Source: Methylobacter tundripaludum SV96
GTDB taxonomy: Bacteria; Pseudomonadota; Gammaproteobacteria; Methylococcales; Methylomonadaceae
Direction of reading: 5' to 3'
DNA: 64,000 nucleotides
Assembly: GCF_000190755.2 (NCBI RefSeq)
Contig: NZ_JH109153.1
Span: 1,239,872-1,303,871 of the forward strand
This document shows positions 9,665 to 17,667 of the stretch, piece by piece (positions within the stretch are counted from its first letter, which is position 1; the number at the start of each line of letters is the position of its first letter). The notes beneath the pieces were generated by a model, which was not told the DNA's origin, ran no database searches, and worked only from the letters and a program-made list of their open reading frames with translations. The translations under genes were made by a program, and so were the position numbers.

Positions 9665-9704
9665 TTTGTTTAATCCTCTGTTTATTCAAAGCTACCAACT
9701 TGGC

Positions 9705-9775
9705 GAGGCCGTTTAAGGTAAAACCGTTCGTGGTGAGCTCACGAACCATGAACGGCTTAACCGTCCCCCTCGACA
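9705..9775. repeat. Palindromic intergenic repeat (CCGTTCGTGG family)
   Basis: CCGTTCGTGGTGAGCTCACG followed by AACCATGAACGG forms a long imperfect hairpin bounded by GGTAAAACC-like and GGCTTAACC ends. Repeats of this type (CCGTTC...GAACGG) are widespread between proteobacterial genes. It occupies the gap between hypD and the Uma2-type gene. Confidence 0.6.
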
Positions 9776-9885
9776 AGATACTGTTATGGTATTGTCGCTT
9801 CTAATTCGATAGCTTGCATGAGTTAAACGCTATTCAATCAAATAAAGTCTGAACCTTAAAAAGGCGTCGCGGCAGCGACTCAAAA

Positions 9886-10992
9886 TCAACCCCGCACCCG
9901 TCCATAAGACCAATATGCAGCACAAGCCCCCTCCGAAGACACCATACAAGATCCCATCGGATTTTCCGGCGTGCAAACCGTGCCGAGCAACTTGCAATCC
10001 TGCGGCTTTTTCGCGCCGCGCAGGATGGCCGGGCATTCGCAGCCTTTGACATCGGATGCCTGGATGGCAGGCATATTAAAGCGTTGTTCGGCGTCAAAGT
10101 CGGCATAACCGGCTTTCAGTTTTAATGCGCTGTCGGCAATTAGCCCTAAGCCGCGCCATTCGAATTGCGGCCGCAATTCGAACACTTCATTCACCAGAGC
10201 TTGCGCTTTCTGGTTGCCTTGCCGGGTGACGGCGCGGCTGTATTCGTTTTCGACTTCGTGGCGGCCTTCGTTGAGTTGGCGGATCAGCATCAAGGCCGAC
10301 TGCATCACGTCCAGCGGTTCGAAACCGGCGATGACTATCGGTTTGGCATAACGCTCGGCAAATATTTCATAAGGCCAGCTGCCGATTACCGTGCTGACAT
10401 GGGAGGGCCCGAGAAAAGCATCAATCGCGACCGGTTGCGGCGCATCCAGTATCGCCTGCATCGCAGCGGGCGTCAGCACATGGTTGCAGAACACCGAAAA
10501 ATTAGCCAATCCTTCGGCCTGTGCCTGCTTGATGGCGACGGCGGTCGGCGGCGTGGTCGTTTCAAAGCCGATAGCGAAAAACACCACCTGTTTATCGGGA
10601 TTTTCCCTGGCGATTTTCAACGCGTCTTGCGTTGAATAAATCATCCGAATATCGCTGCCGCCTGCCTTGGCTTTCAACAAGCTGTTGCGACCGGTGGCTG
10701 GAACCCGCATTAAGTCGGCATAGGTGCAAAGAATTACATCCGGGCGTTCGGCCAGTTGTATCGCATTGTCGATGCGGCCGGTCGGTAATACGCAGACCGG
10801 GCAGCCTGGGCCGTGAATGAATTCGACATTGTCCGGCATTAAATCCTGAACGCCGTAGCGAAAAATGGCATGGGTATGGCCGCCGCAAAACTCCATCAGC
10901 CGATAATGGCGGTCGGGATCGACGGTTTGCACAATCGCCCTGGATAACTGCTGGGCAAGGTCTTGCTGCCTGAATTCACTGATGTATTTCAT
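9886..10992 (-). CDS. hypD: Hydrogenase maturation iron-sulfur protein HypD
   Basis: HypD is the scaffold, with HypC, on which the Fe(CN)2CO unit is assembled. The 368 residues carry the expected cysteine sites: EFCGGHTHAIFRYG, GPGCPVCVLPTGRID and the C-terminal [4Fe-4S] region with CECPAILRG, CKLLGTVCTPENPMGSCMVS and GACAAYW. Length matches the family. Its ATG overlaps the hypC stop by 4 nt (ATGA), fitting the direct HypC-HypD partnership. Confidence 0.97.
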   Translation of the reverse strand: MKYISEFRQQDLAQQLSRAIVQTVDPDRHYRLMEFCGGHTHAIFRYGVQDLMPDNVEFIHGPGCPVCVLPTGRIDNAIQLAERPDVILCTYADLMRVPATGRNSLLKAKAGGSDIRMIYSTQDALKIARENPDKQVVFFAIGFETTTPPTAVAIKQAQAEGLANFSVFCNHVLTPAAMQAILDAPQPVAIDAFLGPSHVSTVIGSWPYEIFAERYAKPIVIAGFEPLDVMQSALMLIRQLNEGRHEVENEYSRAVTRQGNQKAQALVNEVFELRPQFEWRGLGLIADSALKLKAGYADFDAEQRFNMPAIQASDVKGCECPAILRGAKKPQDCKLLGTVCTPENPMGSCMVSSEGACAAYWSYGRVRG

Positions 10993-11219
10993 GCGTTTGA
11001 CATTAATCCGGCTTCGGCAAACAAGGCCAGGGTTTTTAAGGCTTCGTCCTCGTCGATTTTATTCAGCGCGTAACCGACATGCACCAGAACGTAATCGCCG
11101 AGCGCAACATCATCGACCAGGGCCAGCGACACTTCGACTTTGACATTGCCGACCGATGCGGTTGCCATGTTGGTGGCGGGATCGAGGGCGACGATTTTGG
11201 CGGGAAGAGCTAGGCACAT
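10989..11219 (-). CDS. hypC: Hydrogenase assembly chaperone HypC
   Basis: A 76-residue chaperone with the family start MCLALPAKIV; Cys2 binds the iron precursor and the large-subunit precursor. It overlaps hypD by 4 nt. A second HypC-type gene (hupF, 16681-16977) is present, as usual in organisms with a hup-type uptake hydrogenase. Between hypC and hypB lies about 0.5 kb with repeats and a small addiction-module gene. Confidence 0.95.
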   Translation of the reverse strand: MCLALPAKIVALDPATNMATASVGNVKVEVSLALVDDVALGDYVLVHVGYALNKIDEDEALKTLALFAEAGLMSNA

Positions 11220-11233
11220 AAACTTTAATTCTC

Positions 11234-11395
11234 GGTTGTGTTGTAGGGTGCTCTGTGCGCACCTTATTTTCGTTTATAAGGGCGGACTATGCGGGGCGGG
11301 GGTTTGCAACCCCGCTCCTAACGTTTCCGCTATATACCAAAGCAAAGTGGTTACGCTAAACGTTTCGGACGGGGCAACATGCCCAGTCCGGCTCT
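11234..11395. repeat. Cluster of small palindromes between hypC and the addiction-module gene
   Basis: Three hairpin-forming units lie together: TAGGGTGCTCTGTGCGCACC near 11243, GCGGGGGTTTGCAACCCCGC near 11293, and CGGACGGGGCAACATGCCC near 11366. The first recurs as TAGGGTGCGCTGTGCGCACC at about 11697. No gene is visible in this gap. Confidence 0.55.
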
Positions 11396-11396
11396 G

Positions 11397-11477
11397 TTAA
11401 AATAGCTTTCCTTGCCGCAAATCGAAAGCCACTTGCTCTAAGACATGCTCTAAGACAACCCGCTCTTTAGCTGTCAT
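11397..11477 (-). CDS. Possible 26-residue ORF overlapping the addiction-module gene stop
   Basis: ATG overlaps the stop of the upstream addiction-module gene (ATGA) and leads to a 26-codon frame, MTAKERVVLEHVLEQVAFDL and six more residues. The position is where a toxin would be expected but it is far too short. It may be the remnant of one, or chance. Its only support is the overlap geometry. Confidence 0.25.
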   Translation of the reverse strand: MTAKERVVLEHVLEQVAFDLRQGKLF

Positions 11478-11677
11478 CGGTTAGTGTTTTTTAGTTCTTG
11501 CAAAGAAATCAAGGTTGCTTGCTTTGAATTGATCAGTTCCAATCTGTCATTCAGTATATCCTGCTGCCACAGTGGTGATTTTACCGGCTCATGTTCATGA
11601 CAAAGACTATCCCAAATTTCTTCCATCAACATGATCCGTTCGGAAACCGGCAGGGATTTTATTTCTGTAATCGTCAT
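11474..11677 (-). CDS. Addiction module protein (TIGR02574-type antitoxin component)
   Basis: A 67-residue protein with the pattern of the addiction-module component family: helix IKSLPVSERIMLMEEIWDSL followed by a conserved Trp (PLWQQDIL) and RLELINS. Such proteins normally precede a RelE/ParE-like toxin. No complete toxin follows; only a 26-codon overlapping frame is seen. It is placed inside the hyp operon, between hypB and hypC, so it would be co-transcribed with hydrogenase genes. Confidence 0.75.
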   Translation of the reverse strand: MTITEIKSLPVSERIMLMEEIWDSLCHEHEPVKSPLWQQDILNDRLELINSKQATLISLQELKNTNR

Positions 11678-11731
11678 TGGCTTACCTTTTGGTTGTAGGG
11701 TGCGCTGTGCGCACCGTTTTACAGCACGTCG

Positions 11732-12394
11732 CTACGCATAATCAATGCGCTGCAACTCCAATTCGGCCTTCAGCCAGCGCAGCCAGCTGTCCATCCCTTC
11801 GCCGGTTTTGGCCGACAACGACAAGATCTTGATGCGCGGATTAACCTGTTTTGCGTACTGTATGCATTGCTCGCTGTCGAAATCCAGGTACGGCAACAGG
11901 TCGGTCTTGTTCAAAATCATCAAGTCGGCGGCATGGAACATGTCGGGGTATTTAATCGGTTTGTCCTCGCCTTCGGTGACCGACAAAATCACCACTTTAT
12001 GCGCTTCGCCGAGATCGAACGCCGAAGGGCAAACCAGGTTGCCGACGTTTTCGATGAACAACAGGCTGTGATTTTTCGGTTGCAGGGTTTCCAGCGCGTG
12101 ACCGACCCGGTGCGCATCAAGATGACAACCTTTGCCGGTATTGATCTGCAATGCCGGTACGCCGGTGGCGCGGATGCGCTCGGCGTCGCGGGCGGTTTGC
12201 TGGTCGCCTTCGATGACCGCGATGTCGAAGTCGTCTTTCAACCGGGCGATGGTTTCGGTCAGCAGCGTGGTCTTGCCGGAACCGGGACTGGACACCAGAT
12301 TTAACGCCAGCATGCCGCGCTCGCCGAAATAGCGGCGGTTTTCGGCGGCATAACGGTTATTCTTGGCCAGAATATCCTGTTCGATTTGCACCAT
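11732..12394 (-). CDS. hypB: HypB GTPase domain (nickel insertion), out of frame with its own N-terminus
   Basis: HypB is the GTPase that, with HypA, inserts nickel into the hydrogenase large subunit. The 220 residues from ATG 12394 contain the full G domain: P-loop [13 protein letters not shown], the Cys-His metal motif [31 protein letters not shown] and the specificity motif [10 protein letters not shown]. The frame is also open for a few codons upstream, coding [11 protein letters not shown], which is normal HypB sequence, but the genuine start of the gene at 12627 is in another frame (see the next entry). Translation may restart at 12394, 11 nt after the upstream stop, or the gene may be off. 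Confidence 0.93.
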   Translation of the reverse strand: MVQIEQDILAKNNRYAAENRRYFGERGMLALNLVSSPGSGKTTLLTETIARLKDDFDIAVIEGDQQTARDAERIRATGVPALQINTGKGCHLDAHRVGHALETLQPKNHSLLFIENVGNLVCPSAFDLGEAHKVVILSVTEGEDKPIKYPDMFHAADLMILNKTDLLPYLDFDSEQCIQYAKQVNPRIKILSLSAKTGEGMDSWLRWLKAELELQRIDYA

Positions 12395-12405
12395 CCGCTT
12401 TTGGC

Positions 12406-12626
<221 letters not shown>

Positions 12627-12627
<1 letters not shown>

Positions 12628-12968
12628 TATTCTACCTCCAGTTCTTTGATTCGCATTTGATCTCCGCTGTTGACCTGTAATTGATGGCTGCCGCAGTGCG
12701 GGCATAGATCGTATAACTGCTGCACAACCACATTGCGGCTGCACGGCATGCACCAGGCTTGGCCCGGTACTTCGATGATTTCAAGCTGGGCATGATCGGC
12801 CAGCGAGCCTTGCATCACGACATCGAAACTGAACCGTAGCGCCTCAGTCTCGACGCTGGCCAACGCGCCGATTTCCAGCCAAACCGTTTTGACTTTGCTG
12901 TATTGCTGGGCTTCGGCTTGCTGTTCCAATACCTGCAAAATGCTTTCGCAGAGCGACATTTCATGCAT
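12627..12968 (-). CDS. hypA: Hydrogenase nickel incorporation protein HypA
   Basis: HypA is the nickel metallochaperone partner of HypB. ATG 12968 is chosen because the protein then begins MHEMSLCESI, the invariant HypA N-terminus whose His2 binds nickel; an earlier in-frame ATG would add five residues derived from the upstream repeat. Residues near 70-95 hold the zinc site with CMPC and CPHC. The stop overlaps the hypB start by one base. Upstream sit three tandem copies of a 64-bp repeat, the first of which overlaps the start codon. Confidence 0.96.
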
Positions 12969-13152
12969 GGCTGTCCCTGCCATGCACCCTTCGGGCTAGT
13001 GCAAATCCGCTCCAGGCAGATTTGTCATGCATGGCTATCCCTGCCATGCACCCTTCGGGCCAGTGCAAATCTGCTCCAGGCGGATTTGTCATGCTGACTA
13101 TCCCTGCCACGCACCCTTCGGACCAGTGCAAATTTGTTCCAAACCAATTTGT
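12962..13152. repeat. Three tandem copies of a 64-bp two-hairpin repeat upstream of hypA
   Basis: Copies are 12962-13025, 13026-13089 and 13090-13152 (64, 64 and 63 bp), followed by the first bases of a fourth. On the minus strand each starts ACAAAT, contains an imperfect hairpin (CAAATC...GATTTG) and a second hairpin (GCATGGC...GCCATGC in copies 1 and 2; decayed in copy 3). A fourth, diverged copy in opposite orientation lies inside hupC at 18628-18690. The array fills the whole gap between hupK and hypA; the hupK stop codon and hypA start both lie in repeat sequence. Confidence 0.92.
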
Positions 13153-14357
13153 CATGCATGGGCTTCTATCTCGTTTCGACTGTCCGTCAAGTTTAACGCG
13201 TATTGTACGCAAGGGTCTACCGCGTTGATATAAAGTTCCGCCTGCCGTTGCAGATCGTTTAGGCTTTGGGCTGTCAATTGTTTCAAGCCTTGGGCAACGA
13301 CGCCTTCGGGATGAAAATTCCATTCGGTGGGCGCGATGATGCGGTAATCATGGACCCGTCCTTGCCGTAACGCCAGACGATGAATCAATAGGCCTCGCGC
13401 CGCTTGGACCTGGGCAAGACCGATGCCGTTGCTCGCGGTGTTATTTATCGGTAAAGCCGCGTCGTTTTTTATCTGCGCTAAAAGCTGTCTTAGTTGGAAC
13501 GGTATTAAGGCTACTTCCAGCAAGCGGGCCAGCATTCGGACGATCAGGCCGTTGCCGTAATGGCGGCGCATCTCGGAGATTAAAGGTTGCGACCATTGGC
13601 GGTTCAACAGCGTTACTTCAAAGCAGCGGCCTTGCCAGCGTGGTATTCGGGTGAACGTTGTTAAGTCTTCCCGCAGTATCTGTCGGTTCAATGCTTCGGC
13701 ATCCAGTTTGGGCAGGCAGGCAATATCGTTTTGCCCGGTCATCCCCCAATCTTGACTATATAAGTAGTTCAGCAACTTGGCTGGTAATGCATCGTTTCGC
13801 CATAACCAATCAAGCAACTGTGCTTCACAGGTTAACGCCTGAAAATCGGCAAGCCGACCGTTAAAAATCGAGACGTCGATCAGGGCTTCCAATGCGTCGA
13901 TCAGCTTTGTTAGCTGCGCGGCGTCGACGTCAAGACGGCTGTCGAGCTTGAACGCCTCGCCGTGCCGGAATAAATGTCGTTTGAACAACGCATCGAATTT
14001 AAGCAGCGTCGCCAGGGCTGTTTTATCCTGGGCAAGTCCTATAAAAAGCGGCCAGTCCAGCAGAATACGCCACGCATGCTCGCGCAAAGTTTCCAGTTGC
14101 ACCAGCAGCTCGCGGGCCGAATCAATGTCAGGCTCGGTTGCCATGCCCAGCGCCGCTCGGCAGGCCAGCAACGCGGCATAGGCTTGGGCATTGCCGCACA
14201 GCGTAAACAATAGCGGAACGGTGTCGAGTGCCTGTTCCGGCGTTTTGCCGATTAATACTTGTGCAACTGTATCAGGTCGGCTGGATGCGATTTGCACCCC
14301 GGTTGCGTTGCCGAAGCGGTGATGCAGATCGATGAGGATAGAACCGGCCGGTGTCAT
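13152..14357 (-). CDS. hupK: HupK, [NiFe]-hydrogenase large-subunit-like maturation protein
   Basis: A 401-residue protein related to HupK/HoxV of uptake-hydrogenase operons, thought to act as a scaffold during cofactor assembly in aerobic organisms. It keeps only parts of the large-subunit signature: LFTLCGNAQAYAALLACR in the N-terminal half and VDPCVQYALNL at the C-terminus, without the catalytic L1 CxxC. The C-terminus (EIEAHA) and its TGA come from the edge of the 64-bp repeat array, so the original end may have been changed by the repeat. It starts immediately after the hupJ stop. Confidence 0.87.
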   Translation of the reverse strand: MTPAGSILIDLHHRFGNATGVQIASSRPDTVAQVLIGKTPEQALDTVPLLFTLCGNAQAYAALLACRAALGMATEPDIDSARELLVQLETLREHAWRILLDWPLFIGLAQDKTALATLLKFDALFKRHLFRHGEAFKLDSRLDVDAAQLTKLIDALEALIDVSIFNGRLADFQALTCEAQLLDWLWRNDALPAKLLNYLYSQDWGMTGQNDIACLPKLDAEALNRQILREDLTTFTRIPRWQGRCFEVTLLNRQWSQPLISEMRRHYGNGLIVRMLARLLEVALIPFQLRQLLAQIKNDAALPINNTASNGIGLAQVQAARGLLIHRLALRQGRVHDYRIIAPTEWNFHPEGVVAQGLKQLTAQSLNDLQRQAELYINAVDPCVQYALNLTDSRNEIEAHA

Positions 14358-14825
14358 TCAACGGTTTCCTTTGCCTATAGCGCCGCGCAGCAAGTCCCGG
14401 CGGCTGACATTACGCGGCGCTGCTTCGGCCAGCAAACCTTGTAACGCGGATTGAGCCGCGGCAAGCGCGGCAGCTTGATTCTCGAACTGGAACATCGGCG
14501 AGAACAGCGAACAAAGCGCGTAGGTGCCTAGCTGAGGTTCGTTACCCAGCGTGAATTCGAATGCGCCATACGGGAAATGCTTTTCTATTTTTGTGCCGGG
14601 TTGTTGCGTGCGCCAATGGCTATTCGGCCTCGGTAACAGCATCAGATTCATGAACCAGGGCGTAATTAATACGCCCAGCCAATCTTCGCCAAAACGATTG
14701 AAGCCGACGGCCTGCACCGAAAGCGAGGCGTTGACTACCGGCAAATCGCGCATACGTTTGTCCAGTATTTCATTGAATGTCGCTTCCAGCGTATATTTGA
14801 TCTGTTTGTTATCCAGCCACATCAT
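14358..14825 (-). CDS. hupJ: HupJ/HybE-family hydrogenase assembly chaperone
   Basis: A 155-residue protein of the HybE family. Recognisable blocks are MRDLPVVNASLSVQAVGF, WLGVLITPWFMNLMLLP, FPYGAFEFTLGNEPQLGTYA and LCSLFSPMFQFENQ, with a C-terminal SRRDLLRG. HybE-type proteins bind hydrogenase precursors before export. Two adjacent ATG codons exist at the start. The stop is directly followed by the hupK ATG. A 270-bp repeat-filled gap separates it from hupI. Confidence 0.9.
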   Translation of the reverse strand: MMWLDNKQIKYTLEATFNEILDKRMRDLPVVNASLSVQAVGFNRFGEDWLGVLITPWFMNLMLLPRPNSHWRTQQPGTKIEKHFPYGAFEFTLGNEPQLGTYALCSLFSPMFQFENQAAALAAAQSALQGLLAEAAPRNVSRRDLLRGAIGKGNR

Positions 14826-14833
14826 GATTTAGC

Positions 14834-15075
14834 GTAGGGCGCGCCATGCGCGCCAACAGGTCGAAGGCGGCCCAGGCGTTTGCTGATAGCTGGAGTGCAG
14901 GCTTCGCCTGCAAGAGCAAGCAAAGCTTGCACTCCCGTTGCAATAAAGCCGTTTTCATGAACATAGCTCTCGGAATTCCTCAGATACTTGAGCATAACGA
15001 TGGGCATGCTGCGTAGGAACGAGAATGCACCGATTTAATCTCAAATTGCGAAAAAGGCGCGCACGGCGCGCCCTA
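14834..15075. repeat. Inverted-repeat-bounded element filling the hupI-hupJ gap
   Basis: The left terminus TAGGGCGCGCCATGCGCGCC (14834-14853) is matched in 19 of 20 positions by the reverse complement of the right terminus (15056-15075). Inside lies a separate palindrome, GGAGTGCAGGCTTCGCCTGC with CAAAGCTTGCACTCC (14892-14935), whose relatives occur at 33410-33505. No ORF of note is contained. The same termini bound a 74-bp element at 16185-16258. Confidence 0.75.
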
Positions 15076-15094
15076 CTCGATAGCTGGAACATAA

Positions 15095-15316
15095 TCAGTC
15101 ATCCAGCACCAAAAAATCCTGTTTTTTGCTGTCGCACTCCGGGCAGCTCCAGTGCTCCGGCAACTGCGAAAAAGCCGTGCCGGGCGGCATTTGCCAGACT
15201 TCATCGCCAACGGCCGGATCGTATACATACCAACAAATCTTGCACTCCAGCCGGGTTTGCGGCGGCAACTTCGAAGCATCGCCGCCGAAGGCTCCGGCAA
15301 AAAAGGAGTCATTCAT
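15095..15316 (-). CDS. hupI: Rubredoxin HupI
   Basis: A 73-residue rubredoxin with the two iron-binding knuckles CKICWYVYDP and CPECDSKKQDF, and the conserved GDEVWQMPPGTAF between them. HupI-type rubredoxins are specific to hydrogenase operons of aerobes and are thought to protect or reduce the enzyme during maturation. An N-terminal extension of about 24 residues before the first CxxC is usual for HupI. Its ATG overlaps the hupH stop by 4 nt. Confidence 0.93.
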   Translation of the reverse strand: MNDSFFAGAFGGDASKLPPQTRLECKICWYVYDPAVGDEVWQMPPGTAFSQLPEHWSCPECDSKKQDFLVLDD

Positions 15317-16161
15317 AAATACACCTTAAGTATCTCCTGCAAACGCTCGCAACTGTCGATAATGTCTTCCGGCGAGGCGCAGGCCACGCTGGGCACGTCG
15401 CTGACTTCCAGCGTATTAAGGATCAAGGTATCTTCCGAATTGAAATACTGCACCCACCAAACAAAGGTGGTGCCGGTAGCGGTGATCCGACAGTTGCCGT
15501 AGCCACGGGACAATATCGTCACCGAGCCGCCGCCCAGGCGTTTCGCCAAAAACGCCAGATCCTGTTCGGTCTGCGGCAACAGGCTCAAATTGATGGTATG
15601 CGCCTCGCCGCCCGGCCGGTATCCGGCGATTTTGGCGTTGAGTTCGGTTAGCAGCGGCGGTGCATTCATCACGCCCGGCGGCACAACAGTCCAATGGGTA
15701 TCGATTTGCCCGGCCGCGCCGTTAAAAGCCGATTGCGAGAGCTGTTGCGGGATAATGCCGACTTCCAGTGTATCGTTGATTATCTGCCGCCGGGCATTGA
15801 GTTTTTGCAAACGCCAAACGCCGGCCAGCACCGATTCCTGAATACGGATGTTTTGTTCGCCGGAACAAATCACGCTGACTTCGCCTTCGCCGAGCAGCTC
15901 GTCGATAAAGCGCCGGTTACCTGCGTCCAATTGCGTCAATTCGATGGGCGCTGAAATCGACGGAAACGCGGCCAGATTCTGCTGTAATTGCTGCAAGATA
16001 CTGTTAGCCTGCGCCAAATCCTGCGCGTTTAAATCGGTCGAAATCTGTGGCATCGCATAGGTGGTCATTTCCTGCGGCATTTGCAGGTATTCCAACGCGA
16101 CGCCGTCTTGTTCCGCCGGTTGGCTGCCTTGTCCGAAAATCGGGAGTGATATAGAGGTCAT
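15313..16161 (-). CDS. hupH: HupH, hydrogenase expression/formation protein
   Basis: A 282-residue HupH/HyaF-family protein. Landmarks include QLDAGNRRFIDELLGEGEVS, QNIRIQESVLAGVWRL and SLLPQTEQDLAFLAKRLGGG followed by ILSRGYGNCRI. The family is needed for active uptake hydrogenase, probably at small-subunit Fe-S maturation. The 4-nt overlap with hupI shows coupling. The 103-bp gap to hupG holds a short inverted-repeat element. Confidence 0.92.
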   Translation of the reverse strand: MTSISLPIFGQGSQPAEQDGVALEYLQMPQEMTTYAMPQISTDLNAQDLAQANSILQQLQQNLAAFPSISAPIELTQLDAGNRRFIDELLGEGEVSVICSGEQNIRIQESVLAGVWRLQKLNARRQIINDTLEVGIIPQQLSQSAFNGAAGQIDTHWTVVPPGVMNAPPLLTELNAKIAGYRPGGEAHTINLSLLPQTEQDLAFLAKRLGGGSVTILSRGYGNCRITATGTTFVWWVQYFNSEDTLILNTLEVSDVPSVACASPEDIIDSCERLQEILKVYL

Positions 16162-16184
16162 AATGGTCGTGGGTTATATTTTAG

Positions 16185-16258
16185 TAGGGCGTGCCATGCG
16201 CGCCTTTTGCAAGGTTTGAAGGTTTTTTGTGCATCTCTGGCGCGCGCGGCGCGCCCTA
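16185..16258. repeat. Short inverted-repeat element in the hupG-hupH gap
   Basis: Left arm TAGGGCGTGCCATGCGCGCC (16185-16204) pairs with right arm GGCGCGCGCGGCGCGCCCTA (16239-16258) apart from a few mismatches. The termini are the same as those of the 242-bp element at 14834-15075, but the interior is only 34 bp and unrelated. Confidence 0.75.
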
Positions 16259-16264
16259 CATTAT

Positions 16265-16684
16265 TCAATGCGCACCGCCGCATACTTTATCCAAATCGAA
16301 ACCGGGCGGTTGTCTGGGCGCGGCGGCCAAAATTTCGGCGGTTTCCTGTATGTATTCATACCAGTTACGGATGCCGGTGATGACGCCCAAATACTCGCCG
16401 TTACGCAGAAACACCAGCGACGGCCAGCCGGTAAAGCGAAACCGGGCCTGCAATTCGCGTTCGATAGGTTTGGCGATGACTGCCGCTTGCAACCGACCGC
16501 TAAACGCTTTGCTCAATTCCGGTAAAATCACTGCCACATCGTTGCTTTCAGGAAACTGGACGGGATCGTTACAGAAGAACAGCACGACAGTTTCATTGCC
16601 GTAAACAAAATGATCGTAACTGTCCGTATCCAACAACGGATAACCGTGGCGGGTTTGCAATTGCTCGAGCAGCGGTGATGTCAT
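16265..16684 (-). CDS. hupG: HupG/HyaE thioredoxin-like hydrogenase chaperone
   Basis: A 139-residue HyaE/HupG protein. It has the thioredoxin-like arrangement (VVLFFCNDPVQFPESNDVAV, FTGWPSLVFLRNGEYLGVI) without a CxxC redox pair. HyaE binds the Tat signal of the hydrogenase small subunit in Escherichia coli, so a proofreading role for HupS export is likely. The ATG overlaps the hupF stop by 4 nt. Confidence 0.9.
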   Translation of the reverse strand: MTSPLLEQLQTRHGYPLLDTDSYDHFVYGNETVVLFFCNDPVQFPESNDVAVILPELSKAFSGRLQAAVIAKPIERELQARFRFTGWPSLVFLRNGEYLGVITGIRNWYEYIQETAEILAAAPRQPPGFDLDKVCGGAH

Positions 16685-16977
16685 GATTTTAAAAACTCCG
16701 GTAGTGTCGGTTCCCTGCCGACCAAGTCGGCAAACAAATGGTCTATTCGATTATCTCCGTGCATCGCCAGCCGCATGGCTTCCAGCGCATCGACGATTTG
16801 CCGGGCTTTTTGTTCGCTGAGCACTTCTCGGGCAGTGTCCAGAAAAACCAGCAGCCAAGTGCCGACCGGTTGCGGGCCGACCAGCATCGTGTCGACCAGG
16901 CTTTCCTGACCGCGATAAAGACAGCGCGCCGATTCATCGTGCTGCTCGACAATTTGCATAGGGATGCCGATGCACAT
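16681..16977 (-). CDS. hupF: HupF, HypC-family hydrogenase chaperone
   Basis: A 98-residue HypC-type chaperone beginning MCIGIPMQIVEQ, with the functional Cys2. Compared with HypC it has an extended C-terminus. HupF is described as a chaperone of the large subunit that protects it under oxygen. Overlaps: ATG shares one base with the hupD stop, and its own stop overlaps the hupG start by 4 nt. Confidence 0.93.
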   Translation of the reverse strand: MCIGIPMQIVEQHDESARCLYRGQESLVDTMLVGPQPVGTWLLVFLDTAREVLSEQKARQIVDALEAMRLAMHGDNRIDHLFADLVGREPTLPEFLKS

Positions 16978-17648
16978 CAGTATTTGCCCCGGTAATCGAC
17001 ATCGACTTGCACGGTGCGCTCGTCAGAAGATTGCGGTGGGCGCAACTCAAAGCCCTCAACCTGCAAAACCCGGTCGTCTCCGATACGGCAGGCCGCGTCG
17101 GCAGTGGGCCGTTCCTGTTCGTAACGCTGTATGTTCAGCACCGGGTCGGCCAAGTCGCCATCCCTATTGATTGCTTCCGCTTTAATGCCGAAAACTTGCA
17201 GATAATCGATTGCCATATCTATAGCCGGTTGAATTTGCGCCTTAACGATTGGCCGCAAGCTGCCGCCGTAATCGTCCAACTCCTCGGGCTGTACGCCGAT
17301 CAACAGCAAATGTTGCGGATAACTGCCCAGCATTTGCGCCATTGCCAGCACTTCCTGAAACCCGGTTTGATGCAGACTCATTTTTTTTGCGCCGAGGAAA
17401 TTCGGCACGTCATCGTTTTCGATCCGTTTTAATGTTCCGGGCGGCAGACCGTAATCGATTGCATCGAACACGATCAACACCTCAGCCGCCTGAACATGCT
17501 CGACCAGATAAACGCCTTGAGTACCGCCGTCCATGACTTTGACCTGATCGGGGAAACGGTAGCTTTTTTGCAGGCGTTCGATCACGCGAACGCCGAAGCC
17601 TTCGTCAGCCCAAAGTACGTTGCCTATGCCTAACAGTAAAATATTCAT
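16977..17648 (-). CDS. hupD: HupD, hydrogenase maturation endopeptidase
   Basis: The protease that removes the C-terminal tail of HupL after nickel insertion. The 223 residues show GIGNVLWADEGFGVRVIERL with the nickel-binding Glu, VLIVFDAIDYGLPPG with the Asp and SLHQTGFQEVLAMAQMLG with the His, the three family metal ligands. The C-terminus is somewhat longer than in Escherichia coli HyaD. Downstream hupF overlaps by one base. Confidence 0.95.
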   Translation of the reverse strand: MNILLLGIGNVLWADEGFGVRVIERLQKSYRFPDQVKVMDGGTQGVYLVEHVQAAEVLIVFDAIDYGLPPGTLKRIENDDVPNFLGAKKMSLHQTGFQEVLAMAQMLGSYPQHLLLIGVQPEELDDYGGSLRPIVKAQIQPAIDMAIDYLQVFGIKAEAINRDGDLADPVLNIQRYEQERPTADAACRIGDDRVLQVEGFELRPPQSSDERTVQVDVDYRGKY

Positions 17649-17667
17649 GGTTGATCCTGGATAGTTA

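Noticed and set aside
12962-13152. CRISPR-like array
   Set aside because: The three 64-bp copies are directly adjacent without unique spacers, so this is a tandem repeat.
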